Made by a program: the position numbers and the translations under genes
Part shown: in pieces, positions 1 to 6,617 of the stretch
Layout: each line of letters begins with the position of its first letter
How positions within the stretch are numbered: the first letter of the stretch is position 1
DNA from: Chloroflexota bacterium
Lineage (GTDB): Bacteria; Chloroflexota; Dehalococcoidia; SZUA-161; SpSt-899
DNA: 7,994 nt
Reading direction: 5' to 3'
NCBI GenBank assembly: GCA_018657655.1
Contig: JABHWQ010000493.1
Coordinates: forward strand, 1 to 7,994
Notes under the pieces: model-generated
Seen by the model: only the letters and a program-made list of their open reading frames with translations
Told to the model about the DNA's origin: nothing
Databases searched by the model: none

Positions 1-2
1 GC

Positions 3-2393
3 ACTACTATGCAAACATGCTATCGTGGACTACGCAAAAATGGATCATGGTTTACCGTTGAGGCTATTGCCCATAATTTAATGGAGAATCCTCACATAAA
101 GGGTTTGGTGGTGAACTATCGGGATGTTACAGATCGCAAAAAAGCCGAAGAAGCGTTACAAGAGAGCGAACGAAAATTCGCTACACTTATTAATAATATG
201 CCGGGAATAGCCTATCGTCGTCTTAATGATAAAGACTGGACCATGCTTTTCATTTCCGAGGGATGTGTTCAACTCACTGGTTATGACTGTAGCGACCTGA
301 AGTTGAACCAGACAATATCCTGGAACAGCATCATTCATCCCGAAGACAGACAGCGTGTTTGGGATGAAACTCAAAAAGCTGTTTCCCAAAATGAATCCTA
401 TACACTCAACTATCGGATTCTGACCAAAACGGGAGAAACCAAATGGGTATGGGAACAAGGCACCGGCATTATCACCGATGAAGGAGCGAATATTGAACTG
501 GAAGGATTCATCACTGATGTCACCGAGCGCAAGCAGGCGGAGAATATACTCAAAAAAAGTGAAGTGAATCTTGCCAAAGCCCAGGAAATCGCACAGATGG
601 GTAGTTGGGAATGGAATCTGGAAACAGATGAACCCTTCTGGTCAGATGGGGCTTATCGCATCTACGGATACGACCGAAGCAATAGTGAATCCTCACTTGA
701 GCTTGCCTGGATACCAATTCATCCGGATGACAAAGGATGGGTTGGCAAGGTATGGAAGACTGCCCGGAATGAAGGGACTTCTTACAATATTCAGTATCGA
801 ATCATAAAACCCGATGGTAGTGAACGTACTATCAATGGTATCGGTGAATCCGAAAGGAATAGCCGTGGAAAGGTGATACTCCTGTTTGGAACGATTCAGG
901 ATATCACCGAACGCAAGCAGGCTGAAGAGGAACTTCGTATAAAGGATTTTGCCTTCGAATCCTCCTTGAGCGCTGACAGTATTGCCACCAATGAGGGGTT
1001 CCTCACTTATGCAAATCCTGCATTTGCAGGGATTTGGGGGTACGAGAATGTGGATGAAGTAATCGGTAAACCGATCGTTGATTTTCTTGCCGATAAGGAT
1101 GAAGCTCTTGAAATTATCGAATCCCTAAACAGCACCGGAAAGTGGAAAGGAGAATATACAGCTCGCAGGAAAGATGGCTCGACGTTTATTGCCCTGTCTT
1201 CTGCTAATGCCGTTTATGATGAGGAAGGCAACCAGACTGCCCTGTATTCCAGTGTTGGAGACATCACCGAGCGTAAGAAGGCGGAAATGGCGTTGCGGGA
1301 TAGTACCGAGAGGTTTTATGCACTTTTCCATAATATGCCCCTCGAAGGCGTAATCTATCGGTTTATTCGTGATTTGCAGGGAGAGATCGTTGATTGGGAG
1401 TTCAGCGATATCAACTCGCTTGGATTGGCAAGCGTTGGTAAAAAGAATGCTGACGAGGTGATCGGCAAACGCGCCTCTGAATTCTTTGAGAACGGAGTGA
1501 TGGCTCCCTATGTTGAACTTTCCCGTCAAAGTTCAAAAATGGGCCAGCCGCATCTATTTGAAATCCGTTTTGAATCGAATGGGCGCGATTACCTGGCCTC
1601 GGTATTTCTTGTGGGAACTGACCATTACGTCAGTCTTGGTTTGGATATCACCGAGCGCAAGCAGGCGGAGGAGCAGTTGAAAAGCACGATGGATGAACTT
1701 AACCGCTCCAACCAGGAACTGGAGCGATTTGCCTATGTGGTGTCCCATGACCTCCAAGAACCCCTGCGCATGGTGGCCAGTTATGTTCAACTGCTGGAAA
1801 AGCGTTATAAGGACCAACTGGATCAGGATGCCAACGAGTTTATCCACTTCGCCGCCGATGGCGCTATCCGCATGCAACAGATGATCAATGACATCTTGGA
1901 ATATTCACGGGTGGGAACTAAAGGAAGGGAATTCGAAAGTGTTAATCTCAATTCCGTCCTCAATCAAGCTGTAACCAACCTGGGTGGGCAGATTGAAGAT
2001 AGCGGAGCTCTCATTACCCATGATGAACTGCCACAGGTATTCGTTGATGAGATTCAGATGGTGCAACTGCTTCAAAACCTGATCGGCAACGCCATCAAGT
2101 TTCGTAGCGAAGATACACCTCTAGTTCACATTGCCAGTCTGGAAAATGAAGCCGAGTGGACTATCTCTGTTAAGGATAATGGGATTGGAATTCATCGAGA
2201 GCATCAGGACAAGATATTCGCCGTCTTCAGACGATTACATCCGATTGGTAAGTACCCTGGCAGCGGCATCGGCCTGGCTATCGCCGCCAAATTAGTTGAA
2301 AGGCACGGCGGTAAGATGTGGGTGGAATCTGAGCCAGGGAAAGGGTCTACGTTCTATTTTTCGATTCCAAAGGTTCGACCAAGAGAATCATGA
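3..2393 (+). CDS. Multi-PAS sensor histidine kinase, 5'-truncated by the window edge
   Basis: This is a cytoplasmic-looking sensor kinase that would autophosphorylate on histidine and pass phosphate to a receiver. The frame is open to the window edge and begins inside a PAS/PAC domain, so the ATG at 9 is probably internal. Counting residues from that ATG, there is a PAC remnant (1-47), then four PAS units at about 50-178, 179-306, 309-426 and 427-555. Each ends in a D-[IV]-T-[DE]-R-K-x-A-E linker (residues 39, 170, 298, 418, 546). PAS 2 and 3 are of the PAS_3 type (IHPEDR, IHPDDK), and PAS 5 is divergent. The HisKA H-box reads FAYVVSHDLQEPLR with H580. The ATPase has N-box N690/N694, DNGIGI at 723-728 and GSGIGLAIA from 751. 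No transmembrane segment or receiver is visible. The signal sensed is unknown. The gene ends with TGA 40 bp before the next start, in the same direction, so an operon is likely. Confidence 0.93.
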   Translation, partial: TTMQTCYRGLRKNGSWFTVEAIAHNLMENPHIKGLVVNYRDVTDRKKAEEALQESERKFATLINNMPGIAYRRLNDKDWTMLFISEGCVQLTGYDCSDLKLNQTISWNSIIHPEDRQRVWDETQKAVSQNESYTLNYRILTKTGETKWVWEQGTGIITDEGANIELEGFITDVTERKQAENILKKSEVNLAKAQEIAQMGSWEWNLETDEPFWSDGAYRIYGYDRSNSESSLELAWIPIHPDDKGWVGKVWKTARNEGTSYNIQYRIIKPDGSERTINGIGESERNSRGKVILLFGTIQDITERKQAEEELRIKDFAFESSLSADSIATNEGFLTYANPAFAGIWGYENVDEVIGKPIVDFLADKDEALEIIESLNSTGKWKGEYTARRKDGSTFIALSSANAVYDEEGNQTALYSSVGDITERKKAEMALRDSTERFYALFHNMPLEGVIYRFIRDLQGEIVDWEFSDINSLGLASVGKKNADEVIGKRASEFFENGVMAPYVELSRQSSKMGQPHLFEIRFESNGRDYLASVFLVGTDHYVSLGLDITERKQAEEQLKSTMDELNRSNQELERFAYVVSHDLQEPLRMVASYVQLLEKRYKDQLDQDANEFIHFAADGAIRMQQMINDILEYSRVGTKGREFESVNLNSVLNQAVTNLGGQIEDSGALITHDELPQVFVDEIQMVQLLQNLIGNAIKFRSEDTPLVHIASLENEAEWTISVKDNGIGIHREHQDKIFAVFRRLHPIGKYPGSGIGLAIAAKLVERHGGKMWVESEPGKGSTFYFSIPKVRPRES

Positions 2394-2422
2394 CAATTTT
2401 CAAATATGCTTTCGATGAATTC

Positions 2423-2430
2423 GGAGGTGA
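2423..2430 (+). promoter_or_regulatory. Ribosome binding site for the substrate-binding ORF
   Basis: GGAGGTGA lies six bases (counted from GGAGG) before the ATG at 2434. It decides this start over an internal ATG at 2503, which sits directly before the hydrophobic segment but has no comparable Shine-Dalgarno sequence. Confidence 0.8.
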
Positions 2431-2433
2431 GTC

Positions 2434-3264
2434 ATGAATATCACATGGTTTCATCGGGGAAAAATAGGAAAATATCCTGTTGGGAAGCGCCCTGTGTTTC
2501 CCATGAAAATATCTATTGTATTTGTTGCGCTAGTATTTCTGATTCTGGTAGTCTTGTGGCAAATACCTCTTGTCAAGGTAAAAGCTCAGGATGATGCCGG
2601 TGAGAAAGTGTTGAACGTAACTGCGGCTATTCCTCGGGAGTTTCCTCCTTATCATTCGGTAGATGAGAATGGCAATCCCATTGGCTTTGCCATTGATGTG
2701 TTTGATCATCTTGCATCACGCGCCGGGTTGGATGTGACTTACATTATCTACGACGGCTGGCCGGAAGTCCAACAAGCAATTCGCGATGGTAAAGCGGACG
2801 TGATCCCCAATTTTGGGGTTACGGATGAGAGAAAGGAGCTTGTGTCTTTCACCTCATCGTATGAGGTATTTCCGGTAAGCTTGTTTGTACGTGAATCATC
2901 TTATGATATCGCTGGGCTGGAGGATATTGCTAATCGAGAAACTGCGGTTGTAGTTTCCAATGTAGCTGTTGGTTTGCTTGAATCAGCGGGGGTTCCAATA
3001 ATAGTATATGACGATGTTGCCAGTGCCTTTTTTGCTCTGCTGGCCGGTGAAGTAGATACATTGGCATATCCGGAGCCAATTATCCTTAAGATGGCTCTCG
3101 AAGCCGATCTGGCATCTAGAATAAAGGTAGTGGGGAATCCACTGATTGAAATCAGACGCTCGATTGCAGTGGCCAAAGATAAGCCCGATCTGTTACAACT
3201 TTTAGACGAAGCCATTTCTGAATTTGTTGGAACTGATCAGTACCAGGAGATTTACTCCAAGTAG
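2434..3264 (+). CDS. Extracytoplasmic substrate-binding protein (SBP_bac_3 family), sensor half of a split histidine kinase
   Basis: This is a periplasmic-binding-protein-like domain of the amino-acid-type family 3, expected to bind a small solute outside the membrane. Residues 1-23 are basic and polar, 25-45 form a hydrophobic signal or anchor helix, and a V-K-A-Q-like cleavage context follows near 49-52. The bilobed fold is marked by FPPYHSVDENGNPIGFAIDV (70-89), W109 with the AIRDGKADVI segment (about 115-124), VTDERKELVSFTSSYE (129-144), a second lobe from about 170 (AVVVSNVAVG), and the closing helix ending EFVGTDQYQEIYSK at 276. The frame ends at TAG (3262-3264). The same frame stays open afterwards through a transmembrane helix and a kinase core, so this is most likely the N-terminal half of one sensor kinase cut by a nonsense change. 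A free secreted binding protein remains possible. The ligand cannot be predicted. Confidence 0.88.
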   Translation: MNITWFHRGKIGKYPVGKRPVFPMKISIVFVALVFLILVVLWQIPLVKVKAQDDAGEKVLNVTAAIPREFPPYHSVDENGNPIGFAIDVFDHLASRAGLDVTYIIYDGWPEVQQAIRDGKADVIPNFGVTDERKELVSFTSSYEVFPVSLFVRESSYDIAGLEDIANRETAVVVSNVAVGLLESAGVPIIVYDDVASAFFALLAGEVDTLAYPEPIILKMALEADLASRIKVVGNPLIEIRRSIAVAKDKPDLLQLLDEAISEFVGTDQYQEIYSK

Positions 3265-3318
3265 TTTGGAGAGGAAGAAACAGTCCATTATTGGACAGCT
3301 GAACGTGCCTTTTGGGTA
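3262..3318 (+). other. In-frame amber codon and open linker joining the binding domain to the kinase
   Basis: TAG at 3262-3264 is followed by 18 sense codons in the same frame up to the ATG at 3319 (F-G-E-E-E-T-V-H-Y-W-T-A-E-R-A-F-W-V). There is no other stop and no good start or RBS directly before 3319. In this family the binding domain usually ends in a K-W-F-G type stretch before the membrane helix. The context here is S-K-stop-F-G, so TGG to TAG is the simplest explanation. Read through, the protein from 2434 to 4218 would be 594 codons long, counting the TAG, with the usual order SBP, transmembrane helix, coiled coil, HisKA, HATPase. Confidence 0.75.
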
Positions 3319-4218
3319 ATGGGCATTCTCATGGGGCTTAGTGTGATTGGTTTGGTGGCTTGGCGATATTGGGGACTTTTTAGTATGAATCGGAAATTGC
3401 GCCTATCAATCACTGAGCGCCAACGAGCTGAAGATGCGGTGCAACAAGAATTGAAAGTACGCATACAGGCGGAAGAGGAAATTAGTCGGCTTAATAGGGA
3501 GTTGGAAAAACGGGTCATAGAACGCACTTTCCAGCTTGAGGTGGCTAACAGGGAACTGGAATCCTTCTCTTATTCTGTTTCTCATGATCTGCGTGCGCCG
3601 TTACGGGCAATCAGCGGCTTTGCCGAGATCATTGCCCGGCGCCACAAATCCGGGTTAAGTGAAGAAGGTCAACACTATTTTGATAATATCGTCAGTGCCA
3701 GTGAACAAATGGGGCAGCTTATTGATGATTTACTGCGCTATTCTCGGTTGGGACGCCAGACTGTCACTCTAAAACCGGTCCCGCTTCAAGAAATTCTGGC
3801 ACAGGCAGTCGAAAGCCTGACGCCTCGCGTAACGGCGGACAAAGCTGTCCTCAGCTTGGCGGAGGATTTGCCAGTGGTTTCCGGTGACCGAACATTGCTT
3901 AGCCAGATTTTCATCAATTTACTGGACAACGCACTGGCTTACCATCGGAAGGATACTCCTCCTCAAGTATCGTTAGACTGGCAGTCGGAAGGTGACCATG
4001 TAGTATTGCGTGTAACGGATAAAGGCATTGGCATCGCACCGGAGTATCACCAAAAGATATTTGATGTGTTTCAGCGGTTGCACAGCCAGGACGAATACCC
4101 CGGCACCGGCATCGGGCTAGCCATAGTCAAGAAGGCTGTTGATATGCTTGGTGGCCGGGTTTGGGTGGAATCGAAAGTGGGAGGAGGAAGTACGTTCTAC
4201 GTTGAGGTATCCACATAA
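3319..4218 (+). CDS. Membrane-anchored histidine kinase transmitter, C-terminal half of the SBP sensor kinase
   Basis: This is a histidine kinase core anchored by one membrane helix. Residues 1-22 (GILMGLSVIGLVAW..) form the transmembrane segment, whose natural beginning (A-F-W-V) lies just upstream of this ATG. Residues about 27-80 are a charged coiled coil that includes an S-I-T-E-R-Q-R-A-E linker like those after PAS domains. The HisKA H-box SYSVSHDLRAPLR has H89. The ATPase shows N-box IFINLLDNALAYHR (N204), D-box TDKGIGIA (D234; Lys replaces the common Asn) and GTGIGLAIV from 262. There is no receiver; a separate one is encoded 10 bp downstream. I see no RBS before 3319, and the frame is shared with the upstream binding-protein ORF. 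Without stop readthrough, translation would depend on re-initiation and the kinase would have lost its sensor. Confidence 0.85.
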   Translation: MGILMGLSVIGLVAWRYWGLFSMNRKLRLSITERQRAEDAVQQELKVRIQAEEEISRLNRELEKRVIERTFQLEVANRELESFSYSVSHDLRAPLRAISGFAEIIARRHKSGLSEEGQHYFDNIVSASEQMGQLIDDLLRYSRLGRQTVTLKPVPLQEILAQAVESLTPRVTADKAVLSLAEDLPVVSGDRTLLSQIFINLLDNALAYHRKDTPPQVSLDWQSEGDHVVLRVTDKGIGIAPEYHQKIFDVFQRLHSQDEYPGTGIGLAIVKKAVDMLGGRVWVESKVGGGSTFYVEVST

Positions 4219-4224
4219 AAGGAG
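4217..4224 (+). promoter_or_regulatory. Ribosome binding site for the Rcp1-like receiver
   Basis: AAAAGGAG overlaps the end of the preceding kinase stop codon. Tandem ATGs follow at 4229 and 4232. The second is the better spaced (7 versus 4 bases), so either may be used, changing the protein by one Met. Confidence 0.65.
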
Positions 4225-4228
4225 TTGA

Positions 4229-4690
4229 ATGATGGACAGATTTCCGGCTCATATTCTGCTTGTTGAAGATAGTCCTATGGATGTGGAATTGACCTTGGAT
4301 GCTTTTCGCCAGGTGCGGCTACAGAATGAAATACAAGTCGCCAACAATGGACAGGAAGCGCTGGACTACCTGTTTGGAATCGGAGATTGCGCCGATCGCC
4401 AGAAATATCCCATGCCGGACTTGATACTGCTGGACCTTAAAATGCCCAAGGTTGATGGATATGAGGTGTTGCGCCGGATAAAGAATACCCCGATTCTCAA
4501 ACGCATCCCGGTCATTATTCTAACTTCTTCAAAAGAAGAAGGCGATCGGGCCTTGAGTTATGATATCGGAGCCAATAGTTATCTGGTCAAACCGGTATCT
4601 TTCGAGGGTTTTCTAGGAGTAGTGGGACATATTGCTGATTACTGGCTGACCCTTAATGTTGGCCCACCGGAGGGGGAAAATGGCAATTGA
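4229..4690 (+). CDS. Single-domain response regulator (CheY/Rcp1-like receiver)
   Basis: This is a stand-alone receiver that would accept phosphate from a histidine kinase. It has 153 residues, typical of the Rcp1 group that pairs with phytochrome-like and HDLQEPLR-type kinases. The fold runs from HILLVEDSPMDVE (acidic residues E13 and D14) through LILLDLKMPKVDGYEVL with phosphoacceptor D69, then VIILTSSKEE (T99) and the conserved LVKPVSF (K121). The long insert before D69 (YLFGIGD..RQKYPMPD) is characteristic of Rcp1-like receivers. There is no DNA-binding or enzymatic output domain. It starts 10 bp after the upstream kinase and its last 11 bases overlap the next gene, so it is surely co-transcribed. 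Likely partners are the kinases on either side, but the pairing is inferred from position only. Confidence 0.94.
   Translation: MMDRFPAHILLVEDSPMDVELTLDAFRQVRLQNEIQVANNGQEALDYLFGIGDCADRQKYPMPDLILLDLKMPKVDGYEVLRRIKNTPILKRIPVIILTSSKEEGDRALSYDIGANSYLVKPVSFEGFLGVVGHIADYWLTLNVGPPEGENGN
4669..4676 (+). promoter_or_regulatory. Ribosome binding site that sets the start of the receiver-PAS kinase
   Basis: GGAGGGGG sits inside the end of the receiver gene, six bases (from GGAGG) before the ATG at 4680. The upstream in-frame ATG at 4656 has no such site and would add eight residues before the conserved receiver start, so 4680 is preferred. Confidence 0.75.
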
Positions 4691-6167
4691 TGTTATCACC
4701 GTTCTGTATGTGGATGATAGTCCATTCGATCGTGACCTGGTGTTCCATGCGTTGCAAAAGGAGCACGGCGGATTCAACGTTATTGAAGCCGACTCACGGG
4801 AGGAATTTGAGAATAAGTTGGCCATGGGCGGGTACGATATTGTATTGAGCGATTTTAATATACTTGGGTTTGAGGGATTGCAGGTCTTGGATATGGTGCA
4901 CGCTATCATCCCAGGTCTACCTGTCATCATCGTGACCGGTACCGGCAATGAAGAAGTAGCAGTGGAAGCATTGAAGAAAGGAGCTGATGACTATGTGGTG
5001 AAGTCACCTTCGCATATCCGCAGGTTGCCTCAGACCATTTATTCAGTTATTGACACGAAGCGTTCGAAAATAGAACGAATGCAGGTTCAGAGAGAATTGC
5101 AGGAGTCAGAGGCAAGATGGCAATCTCTGGTAGCCAATGCCCCAAACTTCATCACTATTGTTGATTCCAGTCATGTGATTGAGTTCATAAATCATCCGGT
5201 GCAAGGCCTTACCCTCGGTGACGTGATCGGAAACAGTATTTATGAGTTCATTACGCCTGAATATCATGATCTGCCCCGGCGCTTCATCGCCGAGGCCTTC
5301 CGAACCGGAGAATCCGGTTCTTATATCTCCACTGCGACAGGGAATCAGAATAATATTGCCTGGTACGAAAACAGTCTGGCACCCATTAAGAACGCTGATG
5401 GCAGTGTCGTCAGTGTTGCCATAATTGCAAGCGACATCACTGAACGCAAACAGGCAGAGATGCGATTGACTGAAATGATGGAAGACCTGCAACGCTCCAA
5501 CAAAGAGCTGGAGCGATTCGCTTATGTGGTATCCCACGATTTGCAGGAACCCCTGCGCATGGTGGCCAGCTATGTTCAACTGCTGGAAAAACGCTACAAA
5601 GACCAACTTGATCAGGATGCCAACGACTTTATCAACTTCGCCGCTGACGGAGCCATCCGGATGCAGCAGATGATTCTTGATATTCTGGAATACTCGCGAG
5701 TGGGAACTAAAGGAAGAGAATTCGAAAGCGTTGACCTCAATACCGTCTTCAAAGAAGCAATCGCCAATCTGGAGAGTCAAATTAAGGATAGCGGAGCGCA
5801 CGTCATCAGCGACGAACTTCCACACGTGTTAGCTGATGAGATACAGATGACCCAGCTGCTGCAAAACCTGATTTCTAATGCAATCAAGTTCCGTAGCGAA
5901 AACACCCCGCAAATTAACATCTCATGTAATGCTGACAACGGTGAATGGATCATCTCGGTTAAAGATAATGGAGTAGGCATTCCCCACGAATACCAGGATA
6001 CAGTATTCGCCGTTTTCAAGAGGTTGCACTCCGTTGCCCAGTATCCGGGCAGTGGAATTGGCCTGTCTATTGCTGCCAAAATCGTGGATCGGCATGGCGG
6101 GAAGATATGGGTAGAATCTGAGCCTGGAGAAGGATCGACATTTTTCTTTTCGATCCCGAATAAATAA
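4680..6167 (+). CDS. Hybrid histidine kinase: receiver-PAS-HisKA-HATPase
   Basis: This is a soluble kinase with an N-terminal receiver, 495 residues from the ATG at 4680. The receiver covers about 5-125: VLYVDDSPFDRD (D12/D13), phosphoacceptor D58 in LSDFNILG, T86 in VIIVTGTG, and K108 in VVKSPSH. A helix (127-143) leads into one PAS domain (about 144-258) that ends in SDITERKQAE. HisKA has H286 in FAYVVSHDLQEPLR. The ATPase has LLQNLISNAIKF, DNGVGI and GSGIGLSIAAK, and the protein ends at FSIPNK. The receiver could gate the kinase or take phosphate from the upstream kinases. The transmitter is a close paralogue of the one in the first gene of the window; about 70 residues after the H-box differ at only a few positions. 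The start overlaps the receiver stop by 11 bases, indicating translational coupling. It is the last gene of the operon. Confidence 0.94.
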   Translation: MAIDVITVLYVDDSPFDRDLVFHALQKEHGGFNVIEADSREEFENKLAMGGYDIVLSDFNILGFEGLQVLDMVHAIIPGLPVIIVTGTGNEEVAVEALKKGADDYVVKSPSHIRRLPQTIYSVIDTKRSKIERMQVQRELQESEARWQSLVANAPNFITIVDSSHVIEFINHPVQGLTLGDVIGNSIYEFITPEYHDLPRRFIAEAFRTGESGSYISTATGNQNNIAWYENSLAPIKNADGSVVSVAIIASDITERKQAEMRLTEMMEDLQRSNKELERFAYVVSHDLQEPLRMVASYVQLLEKRYKDQLDQDANDFINFAADGAIRMQQMILDILEYSRVGTKGREFESVDLNTVFKEAIANLESQIKDSGAHVISDELPHVLADEIQMTQLLQNLISNAIKFRSENTPQINISCNADNGEWIISVKDNGVGIPHEYQDTVFAVFKRLHSVAQYPGSGIGLSIAAKIVDRHGGKIWVESEPGEGSTFFFSIPNK

Positions 6168-6171
6168 ACAC

Positions 6172-6223
6172 GTAGCGCGAGGCTTCAGCCTCGCCAAAAA
6201 GCGACCCTCAAGGGTCGCGCTAC
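6172..6223. repeat. Palindromic repeat with paired hairpins (three-way-junction fold)
   Basis: GTAGC (6172-6176) pairs with GCTAC (6219-6223) and encloses two perfect 8-bp hairpins. One is GCGAGGCT-TC-AGCCTCGC at 6177-6194; the other is GCGACCCT-CA-AGGGTCGC at 6201-6218. They are joined by CAAAAA. The element begins 5 bp after the kinase stop codon. It resembles dispersed REP-type repeats. It may also slow or end transcription of the operon, though no T-run follows, so it is not a classical intrinsic terminator. Confidence 0.8.
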
Positions 6224-6301
6224 GGAATGGACGATGTCGGAATAGGCAAGAAGCTAGACTATTAAAACGGCAACTTAAAATAGACCCATTTCACCCAATA
6301 A

Positions 6302-6316
6302 TGTCATTCCCGCGAA
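6302..6316 (+). repeat. Left fragment of a dispersed palindromic repeat, split by an insertion
   Basis: TGTCATTCCCGCGAA is the left end of a repeat whose remainder lies at 6618-6678. The arm ATTCCCGC (6306-6313) is complementary to GCGGGAAT (6622-6629), with GAA present on both sides of the intervening 301 bp. Confidence 0.75.
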
Positions 6317-6350
6317 CAGGCTGCGTCATAATGTCATTGCGAGAAAGGGA

Positions 6351-6369
6351 ATACCGCCGATGGCGGTAT
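6351..6369. repeat. Perfect 8-bp hairpin
   Basis: ATACCGCC (6351-6358) and GGCGGTAT (6362-6369) form a perfect stem around GAT. It lies in the left part of the 6317-6617 element, after a partial TGTCATTGCGAG repeat start at 6332-6343. Confidence 0.6.
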
Positions 6370-6394
6370 GAATAGAAGAAGAAACTCAGTGATA

Positions 6395-6455
6395 TGTCAT
6401 TCTGATGAAAATCAGAATCCAGAGGGGTGGTGAGCGGAATGGATTGCGGCTCGGG
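6395..6455 (+). repeat. Second, diverged copy of the TGTCATTC... palindromic repeat, 3' truncated
   Basis: It starts TGTCATTCTGAT and forms the hairpin ATTCTGAT-GAAA-ATCAGAAT (6399-6418). It continues with GAATCCAGAGGGGTGG (6415-6430) and GGATTGCGGCTCGGG (6441-6455). The same blocks occur at 6626-6641 and 6651-6665. This copy stops at GGCTCGGG, where the other copy goes on to its closing GGCCGGAATGACA, and it abuts a MITE-terminus-like sequence. Confidence 0.7.
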
Positions 6456-6471
6456 CAGACCGTGTCACAAT
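6456..6471 (+). repeat. Third MITE-terminus-like sequence, internal
   Basis: CAGACCGTGTCACAAT resembles the left termini at 6317 and 6784 and is in the same orientation. Paired with the right end at 6617 it would delimit a 162-bp inner unit, close to the 152 bp of the other element. However, its flank (GGG) does not match the GAA on the right. Confidence 0.5.
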
Positions 6472-6511
6472 TCACAAAATAGATGAATTTCGCCATGTAC
6501 TTGCTGGGATT

Positions 6512-6587
6512 ACCGTTCGCCCTGAGTTTATCGAAGGGTTCTTGTCGCGCTGAGTATTCGTACTTCGACAAGCTCAGCACGAACGGT
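6512..6587. repeat. Imperfect inverted repeat of the TTCGACAAGCTCAG type
   Basis: Arms of 23 bases at 6512-6534 and 6565-6587 pair with four mismatches, starting ACCGTTCG and ending CGAACGGT. The family is a common dispersed repeat in environmental bacterial genomes (from memory). It contains no gene. Confidence 0.75.
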
Positions 6588-6617
6588 TATTGTGCGATTG
6601 CATTGTGACACAGCCTG

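Larger units (their letters stand above)
6317..6617. mobile_element. Putative MITE (301 bp) with CAGGCTGYGTCA termini and GAA duplication
   Basis: The left terminus CAGGCTGCGTCA (6317-6328) matches the reverse complement of TGACACAGCCTG (6606-6617) at 11 of 12 bases, and weaker similarity extends to about 21. GAA flanks both ends (6314-6316 and 6618-6620), consistent with a 3-bp target duplication. Joining the flanks restores the palindrome ATTCCCGC-GAAG-GCGGGAAT. There is no transposase frame inside. The element contains other palindromic repeats (6351-6369, 6395-6455, 6512-6587) and a third terminus-like copy at 6456-6471, so it is composite. The transposase that would move it is not in the window. 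Confidence 0.65.

Noticed and set aside
4656..4679. Earlier ATG start for the receiver-PAS kinase
   Set aside because: It has no Shine-Dalgarno sequence, whereas ATG 4680 follows GGAGGGGG at good spacing and opens directly on the conserved receiver strand.
5106..5825. A 239-codon open frame on the minus strand
   Set aside because: It is a shadow of the PAS and HisKA coding sequence. A similar shadow appears opposite the paralogous region at 1554-1877, as expected from shared coding sequence.
6172..6223. Classical intrinsic terminator
   Set aside because: The hairpins are strong but no run of T follows either stem, so it is listed as a repeat with possible terminator activity only.
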